Origin: Caenorhabditis remanei
Lineage: Eukaryota; Nematoda; Chromadorea; Rhabditida; Rhabditidae
DNA: 64,000 bases
NCBI RefSeq assembly: GCF_010183535.1
Contig: NC_071330.1
Span: 3,949,717-4,013,716 of the forward strand
Reading direction: 5' to 3'
This document shows positions 1 to 12,156 of the stretch, piece by piece (positions within the stretch are counted from its first letter, which is position 1; the number at the start of each line of letters is the position of its first letter). The notes beneath the pieces were generated by a model, which saw only the letters and a program-made list of their open reading frames with translations, had not been told where the DNA came from and did no database searches. The translations under genes and the position numbers were made by a program.

Positions 1-3000
1 TCGTCAACGAGATCTCGCATCTCCCGGATTTCGGAGAAGAGAACTGTCTGGAGACATTGATTCTGTACAAAAACAAGATTTCCTCTCTTCCAAAACACTT
101 CTTCAGTGTTTTACCAAGGTAAAAATATGAAAATTGGAAAATAAGATTTCCAAAGAATAACTAGTTTTCAGGTTACGCCAACTGAACATTTCCTCCAACT
201 TGATCGAATTGCTGCCATATTTCGACGGCTCATCGTTTTGCAGAGTGCAGGTAAGACCTTTTTGGATCGCTTCCTGAAAATAGGCACCTAAAATCTTCCA
301 GATCCTCCGCGCCGCCAACAACTACCTAACCGAGAACAGTGTCCCAGTTATCGTCAACATGAAGCATCTGAAAGTCATCGATTTGAGTCATAATCGTCTA
401 AACTCATTTGACGATAGTGCCTTGAGCTCTTTGGAATTACTAGAAGACCTCAACCTGAGCTCCAATCGACTCACACGTCTAGCTGACTGCCTTTCCCTTC
501 TCCCATGCCTACAAATTCTCCGAGCACATTCCAATCAGTTGGTTCATGTTCCTGAGTTACAGGCTGCTGCACAACTTCATGTAAGTGATATTCCAAAAAT
601 CCCAAAAACATAAATTTCACAGACAATTGACCTGTCCTCCAACAACATCTCCCTTGGAACGTTGCAATTCAAGGCTCCACCAAATCTACGTCACTTTGAT
701 GTCACCTGCAATTCCGGAGACTTTGATACCGAGAACTTTCCAGAAAATGCAAATATGCACTCGAAGATGAACACGATTAATATCTCGGAAGGACCTCAGA
801 ACTTGTTTGGTTTTCAAATAGGAGTGTCCGGATCGAGGGGCATGAAGAATAAGTGAGTTGGGTTTGGGTACCTTGAGGAGCGTCTTATTGAAATTCGCTG
901 AGTATCGACTTATAGAGGATACTGGTAAGCAGACTTCTCATAGGTCGGTTTGGTCCGTTTTTAACCAAAATTTTAATTTTAAATTTTAAATTAAAGTCAA
1001 TTTTTTAACATAAAAGTTGAAATTCAATCAAAAGGTGTAATTTTTTTGGAGACTTGATGCGTCGCTGTAAAACATGAACAGACTGGCAGTGTGCTTCCGT
1101 AACCCTAAGCATTTCAGCCTACCAAGAAAAGCTGGAATGCATTTTTTTGTTGCTTAACGGCATACTAAGTTCCCCGCTCTAAAAACCTCAAATTTTCAGA
1201 CAATGCATCCGTCAAGTCCGCGTGGAAAACACTTTTGGATTCATAGATGGCGGATCGAACTCTTACATGTCCTCCTCGATTTGCAGATTTTTGACATCTT
1301 ATCTCAAAGAGAATGTAAGATAGATTTTTGAATTAAAGTACTATTATTCGGTTCCTAATTTTTAGGTCACATCAGACATCCGATCGATTCTTCTGAGGTG
1401 TCACTGTGAATTGGGAGAGGAAGGAGAACGGTTGGGAGCTAGTGAGTTTTTACTTTTCAGAAAAATATATATTTAAAAGTTTCCAGGTGTGATGATTATC
1501 CGGCTCCATGAACGACGCCTTGAAATAGCATCTACTGGAACTATGAGTGCAGCGATTGCTAGGAATCAGAAGCTGAAGACAATGTAAGAATAGAGTTTTT
1601 AGAATTTTAAATAATATTTCCAACGTTTCAGAATCAACGGACGGTATGAGATAGATGACGATGAGTACTCCAGAATCCGTGACGCTCACGGGTTCCTTGA
1701 CGAAGAGAACCGAATAAATGGAGTCATTGGAACATCCAAACAAATCGGTCACTTCTCTACTTTTCCTGTCGTTTTGCCGACTCATTCCTATAAAAACATA
1801 CGATTATCGGAGGACATTGAGGGATTGATTGTGGCGAATAGTATGGTTTGGAGTATGTTGACAATGGAGGACTTGAATTCGGCATTTCATAATAATCGGA
1901 GTCCGATTGTAGTGGCTAAGAAGATACAGGTGAGAAGGGGTGTCGATTGTTGTTTGAATGAGGAACGGTTATCAAAGCTCCGCCTACTTAGAGGTCGTCT
2001 CAGTCAAAGTGTATGTTGCATAACAGCTCCGCCTCATTTGTTACTTACATGTTAGTAACGCATTAGTGAATGCAGAGCTTATATGGAAGTCATTGGAGAA
2101 GCGGCTTTCAAACGATCTATACATTTGGTCGTAGGTACTTTCGACTCTGGGGTGTCCATTTCTGCCATAAAAACCCGCTAAACGTCTCTGCGAGCCGAGT
2201 TATGAGCTCTCAAACTTTTTATATGGCTAAGCTTTTTCACATAGAATTCCGAATCGGAAAATAGTATACGCAAAGAGGCTCCCATTTCTGCAACGTACGA
2301 GCACAGGTGAACCACTGGGACAAACAAACGATTTGCAATTCCATGTGGAAAAGCTAAACCATAAGAAAAGCTTGAGAGCCCTCAACTAGAATCGCAAAGA
2401 CATTTAGCTGATTTTGATGACAGAAATGGACTCCCCGTAGTCGAAATTACTTATGACTAAATTTATAGATCGTTTGAAAGCCGCGTCTCCAAAGACTTCC
2501 CTTGCTAACCATACTAATCAACATAATCCTCTGGAAATAAATTGTAACGGGATTATGTCGCGCTCAAACATTTTAGCTTGCTGAATTGTTTGAATTTATT
2601 TGAAAAAAGTCTAGTTATCGACTAAAAATGTAAAGTATAATCAAAAGCCAAATATGTGTGGTAATTGAAGCACTTTTATTCTGGATTATCTAAAAATTTC
2701 GAAACATTTTGGGAAAAAATGAGCACTCATTTTTGAATCCGGCCCGATGTTTGAGAAGTCCGTAGCCTATGAAATGAGAAAACACAGTTTCACAGAAATT
2801 TTGTAAATTGCACAGACCGCTTTTTTTTATTGGCAAAAATTGAATAAAACCAATTAAGGACCAACTGCAATCCTATGACTACGGTGGAAACTCGAACATC
2901 TTGGTGCTTCGACGAATCAAACCTCAGATGACTTTCAATGGATTCTCTACAGTATCTTCTTCAAATCAAATGACACCTGAAATGAGAGATCCTGCAAGAC

Positions 3001-3410
3001 CAAAGATTGATGAGCAGTGAGTTTTCTGTTTTTCAGCAAACGCGCTCTACTGAAACAAAAACCATTCTTCCAGACTAGTTCTCGCTGTTCCCGCCCTTAT
3101 TCTCCCTGAATACCATCCATCTCCACCTGGTCCTCCACCTCCTCCACCTCCTCCAGTTCCTGCAATCCGTCATCGTACTCCATCCCCTCCACCACCACCA
3201 CTACCACTCTCAACGCCTCCACCAGTTTCAGAACTTGAAGAAATTAATATTCATCAAAGTGCCACTCCATCTGGATACACTCTTTCGATTGATCGATTTT
3301 ATAGCAGCAGTAGTACTGTATCCTCGAGAAGACAATTCAATGAAACTAGGGATTTGTTGAGTAAATCATTGAAGCTGAGCCCTCCGAATACGGTCACTTT
3401 TAATATTTGA
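1..3410 (+). CDS. PHLPP-like leucine-rich-repeat / PP2C-family protein, 3' part
   Basis: The gene enters the window in mid-sequence. Exons: 1-118, 172-250, 302-580, 623-852, 1200-1314, 1366-1441, 1487-1583, 1632-1929, 2859-3016 and 3074-3410; all junctions keep frame. The first four exons encode leucine-rich repeats ([30 protein letters not shown]). A PP2C-like domain follows, starting near [17 protein letters not shown], with the FGFIDGG motif and an [13 protein letters not shown] strand matching the PHLPP form of PP2C. The C-terminus is proline-rich and ends TVTFNI. This order (LRRs, PP2C, tail) is that of PHLPP, which dephosphorylates AKT and PKC in animals; C. elegans has one such gene, phlp-2. 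Two Asp positions expected in active PP2C enzymes appear replaced: ANSM where ASDG is usual, and GNSN near the end where a DN pair is usual. Activity is therefore uncertain. Family assignment is firm; orthology is inference. Confidence 0.85.
2078..2504. repeat. Foldback repeat inside PHLPP-like intron
   Basis: The arms at about 2086-2170 and 2424-2503 are imperfect reverse complements, sharing ATCGTTTGAAAGCCGC and CAGAAATGGAC. It lies wholly in the 929-bp intron 1930-2858, much the longest intron of this gene, so it probably accounts for the extra length. No target duplication was identified. Confidence 0.65.
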
Positions 3411-3470
3411 ATTGTGTTTTATAGAAAATTTTTTGATTATTGATACGGGTTGTGTTATCTAGGAACTACT

Positions 3471-3476
3471 AATAAA
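3471..3476 (+). terminator. Poly(A) signal AATAAA of the PHLPP-like gene
   Basis: AATAAA lies about 60 bp after the TGA stop at 3408-3410, a normal distance for Caenorhabditis 3' ends. Confidence 0.6.
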
Positions 3477-3960
3477 TTTTTTTCCATTTTAAAAATCAAA
3501 GTATAATTGCAAAATAGGGAGATTTGAGTGGCTTAGAGTTACTAACTGCAAAAGTTTTAAAAAAGAACTTTGTAAACAATTTTTTTGATAAATATAAATA
3601 TTGAGTAAGTCTGCCATTCTTAAACGGAAATAAGTGCCGTGCTATTGAACCTGAACAGGAAATCGCCATGATAAAACTTCTCGAGTAAACTTTATTTCAT
3701 TAATGTATTAAGTAGATTTATCACAACTGGAGAGATTCAAGAAACCACTAATCGGGGTCAATTCTTAAAGAATAGAGACAGAGATGAGAAGCAGCGAATT
3801 TTCAGTTCAAAAAAATTTAAAAATAAGCACAAGAAAACGTAAAAAACCATTTTGTGGTAAAATTGGGTAAGAACAAAATGGATGAGAAGGGTGAAATTAA
3901 CAACAACTTTTTGGTTTAGTGACAATATGGATTAGAGATACAGTAGAAGAAACGAGATGT
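3477..3960. other. Intergenic, convergent 3' ends
   Basis: AT-rich sequence between the plus-strand PHLPP-like gene and the minus-strand gene ending at 3961. I see no gene or clear repeat here. Confidence 0.5.
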
Positions 3961-5045
3961 TTACAAAATGTTCATAGTCGTGTTGACAGTGTCAAAGTAG
4001 TTGAAGACGGAGAGAGGCGAGTCGACGAGCATTGCGTTGAAGAAGTACCAGGCAGGAAGCATGAACATGAGAGCGATCAGAATCATGAAGCGGTGGTAGC
4101 AGGCTTGATACTAAACATTTATTCGTAATTAATTGGATGAGTATGTTGATAAAAGCATACTTGCGAACCGGGCCGAAACGGGCAGACACGGGCCGGCGCG
4201 TAACTCGCTTCAAACCAAGTTTTATGAGGTAAAAAATATACCAAAATATAGATCTCTGCCAGTGTTATATCTGTGACCTGCGGGCGGTTGGCTAGTCGTA
4301 AACATGGTGCGGGCCAGGGGAAAATGGCAAAAAAAACTCGAAAATGGCCAAAATAGTTATTCCCTGCCCGCGGCACATTCATCAGCCCGTTGTAAGCCTC
4401 AGATATAGAACTCGCCGATATCTACATTTTAGTATACTTTTCAGCTCATAAGATTGCTATGGAAGCGAGACCGCCCGTTTCGGCCCTGTTTGCAAGTATG
4501 GATAAAACTAACCTTAAAATTTCTCCGTTTATTGAGCTGTACCATGTACTCCTCCCACTCATCGAGCTCTTCCAAGGTGTAGCTGAAGCGGTGTTTTCTG
4601 ACGGATTCCGGGTCTTTTGGGTCGATGTCTTTTTGCCTAAAATTAATATAAAATGACTTTCAGTTTTTTTATGAAGAACTTACAAAAGAGCACGTCCTCT
4701 CTTCTGATCGCTATAAACCGCCCAGATGTACAGAACCAGAAGAATGAAAGAAGCGAAAAAGATGAATGTCTCGACGTAAAGAGTGAATCTCTTCCAGAAG
4801 GATCCACGCTCTGACACCATCTCAATCATCATTTTGATCCAGATATCCAAGAAGAGAACCAGGAAGCAGCTGTTCACCCACACATATCTGTCCATGTCGA
4901 CGATGTAGTCGTGGACAATCACATCCAATTTCCGGTTTCTATCCTTGATCTCCGCTGCGATGTCGGCAGCGGTCTTCAGTTTCTCCAACTCTTCGGGTGC
5001 CTCCTCCGGATCTTTTGGCTCCATGTTGATCTTGATTTGAACCAT
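3961..5045 (-). CDS. Predicted multi-pass membrane protein, unknown function
   Basis: Three exons on the minus strand, 5045-4684, 4636-4513 and 4110-3961, join in frame to about 211 residues. The N-terminus is acidic and soluble (MVQIKINMEPKDPEEAPEEL). Two hydrophobic segments follow at about 63-76 (CFLVLFLDIWIKMMI) and 93-108 (FIFFASFILLVLYIWAV). A charged loop comes next, then a third segment in the last exon (MILIALMFMLPAWYFF) before the end at NTTMNIL. Canonical splice sites (GTAAGTT, GTTAGT, TTTTAG, TTTAG) support the model. The second intron carries the transposon at 4156-4500. I do not recognise the family. The next minus-strand gene ends 787 bp upstream, too far for a normal C. elegans operon. 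The start is the first ATG of the long open exon. Confidence 0.7.
4156..4500. mobile_element. hAT-like MITE, CATACTTGC-ended subfamily
   Basis: A 345-bp element with ends CATACTTGCGAACC and GTTTGCAAGTATG. It is flanked by GATAAAAG (4148-4155) and GATAAAAC (4501-4508), an 8-bp target duplication with one mismatch. The interior has GGGCC motifs in both orientations and a segment shared with the nested element at 23756. Eight-bp duplications and CA...TG ends suit hAT-type transposition; there is no transposase, so it is non-autonomous. It sits in an intron of the membrane-protein gene. Confidence 0.75.
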
Positions 5046-5831
5046 TTTTGGCCTGCAAGCTTTTAATTATTGGTATCACATAGAAAGGAGGGAAGAACAT
5101 TAAAAAAGCGAGTCTAGTTTCTCAATAGAACTCAGATAACTTTCAGCTCTTTTGCTTTCTCTGATCTCTTGTTTTGCACATTTCGAATGTATAAAGGGGC
5201 GGAGCCGTCGCACACCTTGTTTCTCACTTCAGCTCCTCGTTTTTTTCTAATTCTTTTTGGGGGCGGAGTCAAGGAAATCAGAAGCGACGCGGTCGCGATG
5301 CGTGTTTATCTTTCAGCCCGGCGGAGCACTTCCAAATTTAGCTCTGTCGATCGCGTAGCGGTTGCGTTGCGTGTTCACAGGCTTAACATTTATCACGGAT
5401 TAGTGAAGTCTTCAGAGGCTTAGCCTCACACTCATAAGACGTTGCAATAAAGTTTTTCTTTGTAAATCAACGCTGAAATTTTGTCACTACACTCACGGTT
5501 CATCCTTTTCACTGAGTAGCGACTCAAACAATCCTCACATTTTATCCCCACTAAAAAGAAGTTCAGACTATAGACGAAAATCATGTGAGACAAATCCACT
5601 ACATTATGAAAAAGAAGAAGTGAGAAAAAAATCGAAAGGGATTTATGGGATTGTGTGAGAAAAAAATAAGGAGAAAGGGGAGAGGAAGTCGAAAATAATC
5701 AAATGAATGAGAGGAGGAGATTTCAGAGATAACAGAGTGAGGGGACGGCGGATAAGGGGCGGGAGAAATGGGAGAGGGCTCATGATAAAACGGGGCTTTG
5801 TAGAAAAAACATGGGATGAATTCCAGCTTGA
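5046..5831. other. Intergenic between two minus-strand genes
   Basis: Presumed promoter region of the gene starting at 5045 and 3' flank of the gene ending at 5832. Two short GC-richer patches with GCGACGCG / GATCGCGTAGCG lie near 5285-5370. No gene was found. Confidence 0.45.
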
Positions 5832-8442
5832 TCAATATCCGCGAGCCATCGAAATCAGCATTCCAACGAGACAGATGGCGAGGAAGGCGCAGATGCGATT
5901 CTGGAAAGTGTATTTTTAGAAAAGTTAACGGCTCAATGGATAAGAAGTCAAATTTGGAGTCTACGTCACTACGTCAAGAGAAGAGTGTGATAAAGAGATT
6001 TGGAGAGTATACTCTTGTTTAATGTGGGGCAAGTGTTGACGAGATTTTGAGAGGGATGATTGGAAAACCGAAGTTTATGAATTTGATGATTTCCAATATA
6101 AAAAGATATCCTTGTGAAATATCCTTGTGAACATGATAAGAGGCACAATGTTTAAATGGAACCCGAAATATCAAAGAAATTTTTTTTGAATAAGACATGT
6201 TGCTATGGTTTTTTAAACAAAAGATTGTAGTGCGACCTACATGGTTTTGAGAATTTTTAGTTAAACCTTTATTCGAAAGCACGGTTTTTTGAAATGAAAA
6301 CTTGTGTCTTAAAATGCTGACAATTTTCTCCTTCGATTTGAAATTTCAATGTGTCAGGTACTCTGCCACAAAATGTTTCATGGTCACCAAAGCTGTCGAA
6401 ATAGCCGTTGGGCAAATTTATATCGGATTTTCCAGCCATGGAAAATGATCGCTTCTTCTGGCGGCCTTGTAGAGGACCAAAAAATTAATCAATGAGCAAA
6501 AAATTCAGCCCATTTGTTTAATCCGCGACCTCGATGGCTCTGAAAGCAGCGGCCGTTCGTACGACAACCTTGATGACCACTATGTTTTTAAGAGGCTCAG
6601 AATCTCTATCTCTAGAACACGTATGTTTTTCTTTATCAATTCACTTTCTTTCAAAGTTTTCCCACTCTTTCACCCATCACACATCACTTGATATTTCAAC
6701 CGATACCCTTTCCACACAGACGACATTCTAGAGCAATTAACTGACATTTACCGGTTCTCCAATTCCCCAAACTTGTAAACATCGCGCGCCTTACTGAGCT
6801 GTGGGCTGTCTAGCATCAAACATTTTTGAGATGAAAATGTTAGAAGTCTACGACCTGGCACCGGTGATAACTCACAAAAAGTGTATAATCTCCTTTTAAC
6901 TCATCGATTCGGAAATTCATTTGAGCAATGGTTCGGTGATCATATTCGGGGATGTCATCCTCACTGATGTAGACTTCGTCGTTTTGAAGTGCGCATCTGA
7001 AAAATAAGAATACAAAAAAAACGAGTGGTGCTGAAAAACTGAAAAACAAGAACTCACTTGAACTCATACTTGTTTTTTAAGTGGAATCCACCGATAACAA
7101 TGAGAAGAGAGCAGGTGATCACTGTGGTATAAGGCCAGAGTTGATGGAGTACGGAGTCTTTTGATGCATACGTTGTGATGAGAAAAGGACTTGCTGCAGC
7201 GATGATGGAAGATGCAAACCAGACAAGGAACACTGCCTGGAAACGGGTATAGTTGGTGGTTTAGGTTTGCGACTGTAGAGACTCGAACTGGTTTGTATTG
7301 GAAACATGTCAGGTAGACGATTTTTTTTTTACTATTTCAAATTTAACTCCGAAGACGGAATGAAAAGTTATTGGGCGGAAAGCGGAGGGGGGAAGGCGAA
7401 ATGGAACGTTTTTGATGAAAACAATGCAAAATTTCTCAAAAATATCAATAAATTCGAGTTGGGGAAGACATTTTTCAATCTGATTTCCTCTAGGCGGAAG
7501 GCGGAAGAAATCTTAAAATGGCTAGGGACGGAAGGAGAAATTCCGCTCAACCCTGATAGTCAGCCGAAAAGTTGAGGTTTAAAGATAATAAAAGACCACT
7601 TTCATGAAGAAAGTTTCTTCTAGATAAAATGACTGAAATTACGGAGATCTGGAATTATTCAAAAGTTTTCAATTGTCGCAACGAACTTTTAGAAGATGCA
7701 CTTCCTGATCGCAAGCAATCCCGAGTTATTAGCACGGCAGGCTTCCTGCAACCGCGCTCTACCGTAACGACAGAAAATTGTGTGAGAAATTTTTCAAGGG
7801 CATTTCAGTGGAGCGCAGTTGTAATAATTGTGCTGAGCGGCCAGGGTTAGATAAAAACCAAACGGGGTCTCAAGCAAATTTATATTTTTTCAAGAAGGAG
7901 ATTTCTGAACTATCAAATGCCGTTCCAAAATGAATTGATCAGAAGAGGTTCTTTCGGATTTTCAAAAGTCATGGATCTGAAGTTTAATTATCTAGATAAG
8001 TATTTTTTACATCTGAACAAAATGGATATGATCTCCACAGTGTGAAGAAGTATCCACACAACCGGTTTTTAAAAGTTTCCTTTGCTGATGTCCCGACGAT
8101 ATTGTGTCCTTAACTTACACTAATATGAAACGAACACTCCCCCAACTTGACTTTCACTAGCAGAGCTCTCATCACTTCCATCTCTTTTCTATGTTGCAGA
8201 ATTCTCGTTTGCTCGGCCATCTGCATTCGTGTTTCTTCAAAGTATCTGTCTTCTTCTCCAAAATCATCGACGTCCTCTTCTTCCTCTTCTTCTTCTTCCT
8301 CATCATCTTCGTTTATTTCAATCACTTTCAATGTATTTTTTCTTCCGGCATTGATCTGACGTTTCACCCGTTCTAAAGCAACTGGATCTCCAACGAGCTC
8401 TCCATCCAGATACCTCTCGAAGTCACTTTTAATGTACGACAT
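5832..8442 (-). CDS. Predicted membrane protein with acidic cytosolic tract
   Basis: Minus-strand exons 8442-8119, 7236-7058, 6996-6876 and 5900-5832 join in frame to about 230 residues. The first exon begins MSYIKSDFERYLDGEL directly after a TTTTTTCAG acceptor, so the start may follow a trans-splice site or an untranslated exon. It holds a long Glu/Asp run near residues 55-65 followed by a coiled-coil-like stretch (MQMAEQTRILQHRKEMEVM). The second exon gives two hydrophobic segments (AVFLVWFASSIIAAASPFLI and TTVITCSLLIVIGGF). The last short exon encodes one more (ICAFLAICLVGMLISMARGY) and the stop. Introns of 882 and 975 bp are long for this genome; the first contains the foldback repeat at 7733-7846. 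The family is not recognised. Confidence 0.7.
7733..7846. repeat. Short foldback repeat with CGCTCTACCG arm
   Basis: Imperfect palindrome; the left arm has CAACCGCGCTCTACCG and the right arm GTGGAGCGCAGTTGTAA. Related copies lie at 14562-14626 and 22517-22655, making this a small dispersed family. Confidence 0.6.
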
Positions 8443-9165
8443 GCTGAAAAAAGGGATTAAAAAAGGGGATAAGTACATAAGATTTTTGTAATCACATTTG
8501 CTATTATTAGCCGAACATCGCTAATCCAAATGAAAAAAAAGACTACAAAGGAAATAGGGTGAAAAAAAACTGATAATGCTATATAACAACTCTGGGGGAT
8601 TAGAGCATGGCGAAAGATGTTTATGCATACACGGAAACTAAAAAACAAATTATATCTGTCACGGATTTCAAAAGTACTGATATTTAAAATAGGGCGATAT
8701 CAATGTGTAGGTTGAAATTATAGGGTTTGCGGTTTCTGCTCGAGAGGACAGAAGTAATGAGAGGCTTGTGATTTCTCAAGAAATTCTGATATGAAATGTT
8801 TTGCTGGAGAAGTTTTTTAAAGCACTACAAAAAGCCGAACAGATTTTCAATACGAACACGAAAAATAAAAAAAAGAAACATCGCAATTGCTAGGACATGG
8901 AAAACTGGTTACGAATATGACAGAAAACTCAAAATGGGAAGGCTCAACTTGCGGAAAAAACAGATGCGGAAATAACACTTCTTTGGCTTTATGGGTTAGA
9001 GATTCAGTAATGAGCTATATTTTCATTTAGCTCTTCTCGGCATCACAAAAAGTTTTTGAATTCCCTCGATCTGTAAGGTCATTTCGAGTTTAAGTACCTG
9101 GTTCACTTGTGTTAAAGATTGTGTCACATCGTCACTAGTTACCAAGGGAATGTAGATGAAATATT
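8443..9165. other. Upstream region of the 5832-8442 gene, no gene seen
   Basis: AT-rich sequence without a convincing coding exon. It probably holds the promoter of the minus-strand gene starting at 8442. It ends at the 8-bp target duplication GAAATATT (9158-9165). Confidence 0.4.
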
Positions 9166-9578
9166 CAGACTTGTCAAAAATCGGGCCGGCCCGGGCCGGG
9201 CCTCGGGCCGGGCCGGGCCGAGATTTTTCTTGAGTTTGGCCCGGCGGGCCGGGCCGGGCCGGGCCGGGCCAAAATTTTTCCTGATTTCAAAAAATGGGAA
9301 CCCGTTTTTACCAAATTTTATTTGAAATTTTTCGAAAAAATAGAGTAAAAATGCTTAAATTATCATACATATTCACATTTTTCATAAAATTTTCAAAAAA
9401 AAATCAAAAACTCAACATGTTTCAAAAGAGCTTGGCCGGGCCGGGCCGGGCCGGGCCGGGCCGGGCCGAGATTTTTCCTGAGTTTGGCCCGCCGGGCCGG
9501 GCCGGGCCGGGCCGGGCCGAGATTTTTCCTGAGTTTGGCCCGGCCCGGCCCGGCCCGGCCCGGCCCGTGACAAGTCTG
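9166..9578. mobile_element. hAT-like MITE with (GGGCCG)n arms
   Basis: A 413-bp element bounded by CAGACTTGTCA and TGACAAGTCTG and flanked by perfect 8-bp repeats GAAATATT (9158-9165 and 9579-9586). The arms are tandem GGGCCG/CGGCCC hexamers in inverted orientation around an AT-rich core. No coding capacity is visible; open frames through it are only the repeat read as Gly-Pro-Ala-Arg. Confidence 0.85.
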
Positions 9579-9586
9579 GAAATATT

Positions 9587-10710
9587 CTGATTCATTTTTG
9601 TAATGATTATGGAGTGTGTTGTTGTCTCATCTCAACTTGCCGACCAAAAAATTAATCAAATTCCCACGTGACCTTTTCCTAACTGCCAACATCCAGTTTA
9701 CTAAACGCCAGATTTCCAACTCTTACGTGGCACGTTCCCGATTAAAAGTAAACCCGAACAAAAATCGAAGCAATGATTAAACTAGACGAATAGAATCAGT
9801 TCTCAATTCAATCAATTTTCGAGTCGGATGTTCGACTTCTCGAGGACATTTTAAACGGTGAGTTCCAACAGAAAATAGGAAATGAGTCCGTTTCGAAGTA
9901 TATAGAGCAGTATCTTCAGACGGAAATTAAATGATCTCAGACTTGTTTCGACAAAAACTTATTCTGCCAGTTTCAGGTGAAGTTTACTGACGATGGATAA
10001 TAACGGAGCGACGATGGAATGGAGTGAGAACGTCTGTGACCGATAGCAAGTTCCCCTCCAATTGGTTGATTAGTTATTCCTCTAGGCTTTAGATGGTACT
10101 GTACTGCCGCTCTTTTTTCTGATTTTGGTGCTAATTCATAGCTTGAATCATGGTGCCTAGTACGTAGATCATGCCTATGACGTGCTCCTCAATCAGATCT
10201 TTTTTTTAAAGTACTGTAGTGCTGCTCTTTTGTACATTCTCCAGTAACCATAATAGAACTTTAACATTCCAACTTACCTTCCTCCGTATCCTTCCTCTAC
10301 CCGTGAAGCCTCAAGAAGACAAAGTCAGAAGTCGGGTGAAGATGTCACGACCAATCATTGAACTTTTATTTTTTGTTCTCCATTTTCATCATCATTTCCC
10401 TGTTTTTGTAGTTTACACTTCTCTAAATCCCCATGCCCAATGAATTTGTTTTTATCCTACCGAATGACATGATTAATCATGCCATTCTGCTTGTTCACAT
10501 TGCAAATTTCTCGCTTTTTACACAAACACTACCGAGAATGGGAAAAAAGGCTGAAATATTCTTGAGGAAGCTTTGAGTCACGTTCTCTTCTAAAAATCGC
10601 TCAGAAACTCGATAAGAACGACGTTCAAGAAAGGGGCCAAATTTTTTTTATTTACAGAGTGTTAGAATCTGGTTTTAGGGCTAGTTTCCACCTGAAAATG
10701 ATAGTTTCCC
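9587..10710. other. Intergenic stretch, no supported gene
   Basis: Unique-looking AT-rich DNA. Open frames are short and lack a consistent splice structure. It ends at the target duplication AGTTTTCC. Confidence 0.4.
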
Positions 10711-10718
10711 AGTTTTCC

Positions 10719-11115
10719 CAGACTTGCAAAATATCGGCCCGGCCCGGCTCGGCCCGTCGGCCCGGGCCGGGCCGGTAGAGAAAGTTGCCGGCCCGGCCCG
10801 GCCCGGTCGGCCCGGAGTCAAAAAATGAGCACAACTTTTTCACAAAATTTTTCGAAATTTTTTGAAATTTTCGTCAAAAATAGTCAAAAATCCTATGTAA
10901 ACTTGAGTTTTATCGATATGTAAAAACATAGTCGAAAATTCGACTTTTTTGCGAAAAAATCAAAAAATTTTCAAAAAAATTCAAATTTTCAAATTTTTGT
11001 ACTGTGACCCGGGCCGGGCCAGGCCGGGCCGGGCCGGGCCGGGCCGGGCCGGGCCGGGCCGGGCCGGGCCGGGCCGGTGAAAATTCTCAAATCGGCCCGG
11101 CCCGTTGCAAGTATG
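10719..11115. mobile_element. hAT-like MITE with (GGGCCG)n arms
   Basis: A 397-bp element from CAGACTTGCAA to TTGCAAGTATG, flanked by perfect 8-bp repeats AGTTTTCC (10711-10718 and 11116-11123). The left arm is CGGCCC-rich, the right arm has about ten GGGCCG units, and the core is AT-rich with many TTTTTGAAATTT-like runs. Confidence 0.85.
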
Positions 11116-11123
11116 AGTTTTCC

Positions 11124-12156
11124 GACATTTCGATAAAATGCCATTTAGATTTAGATCATGTCTGATAAATTGTAGCAAATGTTTTCATTTAACGAGCAGG
11201 AAGTTTCGTAAAAAGGTTATGTAGTGCTGCTGGAGGTTAAGTTACCATTTATTGGAAGATCAAAATAGATGCTCACCTCTGGGCTTTTATACCAAGCATA
11301 GAGGCGGAGCTTGCAAACAGTAGAAAAGAAGATAGATGATGATTCAGCCAGACGGTGAACCATCAAAGAGCGGAAAGATAAAAGGGTCAAGACAAAGGAA
11401 TTGTAACTATGACTCTTTCATCAAGCAAAAAGATACAATTCTGTAGGAATTGTATATTTCGCTCAACATTTTTGTAAGATGAACGACTGATTTTGGTCGT
11501 CCGATCATGGAGATGGTATCTTTTGTTTAGGAGATGTCTTGATAAAAATTATTCGTTTCTGAGAACGAGATTAGTAGATTCGATTTTTGACATTCTTTCC
11601 CCGAGTCGCGTGGCGTGCGCGTCGAGATTCATATTGAGAGATTCGACCAACAATCGCTAAATTTGAATTTGGCACTCAGCCAAGTCTTTTTTGGCACCGT
11701 GCCAACCGTTGTACGATGGAGCGCGTTTTCGCGACCTCGCACCCAGCATGTTCAGATGAGTTCACGTTTAAAAAGTCAACTTTTGTTTCATATTTTCAGA
11801 TGTATTTTCCAGAATTTAAAAAAAATCCAATTCCATATTCTTCAAACAAATTACCGCTGTCACACATCATATAAATAATTCAAAGCGAAACAAGCCTACA
11901 ATGGCAACCCAGCCGCCAAAACGTAATAATTAGTCTCCCTTCTCTCTCCCTCCCCGCACGATTCATTTAATTACAAAGTAGGTCACATATCGGCTGTCAT
12001 AAAGACCTGCCTCTCTTTTTTCTTCTTCAAAGTGTTGCACTTTTACAACCTTTTATCAGTTTTACGGGGCGGAAAAGATGAAATGATAAGGCTGCCAAGT
12101 TTCTGCTTTACAGAGAAACTTTGATACCGCTAATTTTTTCATTTTTTCAACACTAG
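11124..12156. other. Intergenic stretch, no supported gene
   Basis: No exon set with consistent splicing was found. GC-richer patches near 11600-11745 contain CGCGTGGCGTGCGCG and GGCACCGTGCCAACC. Confidence 0.4.

Noticed and set aside
8147..8376. Plus-strand Ser/Phe-rich frames
   Set aside because: They are the complement of the Glu/Asp tract of the minus-strand membrane-protein gene.
9119..9590. Long open frames rich in Gly-Pro-Ala-Arg
   Set aside because: They are translations of the GGGCCG hexamer inside transposons, present on both strands and in several frames.
10219..10443. 74-codon plus-strand frame
   Set aside because: No splice structure, biased towards His/Phe from T-rich DNA, and no relative in the window.
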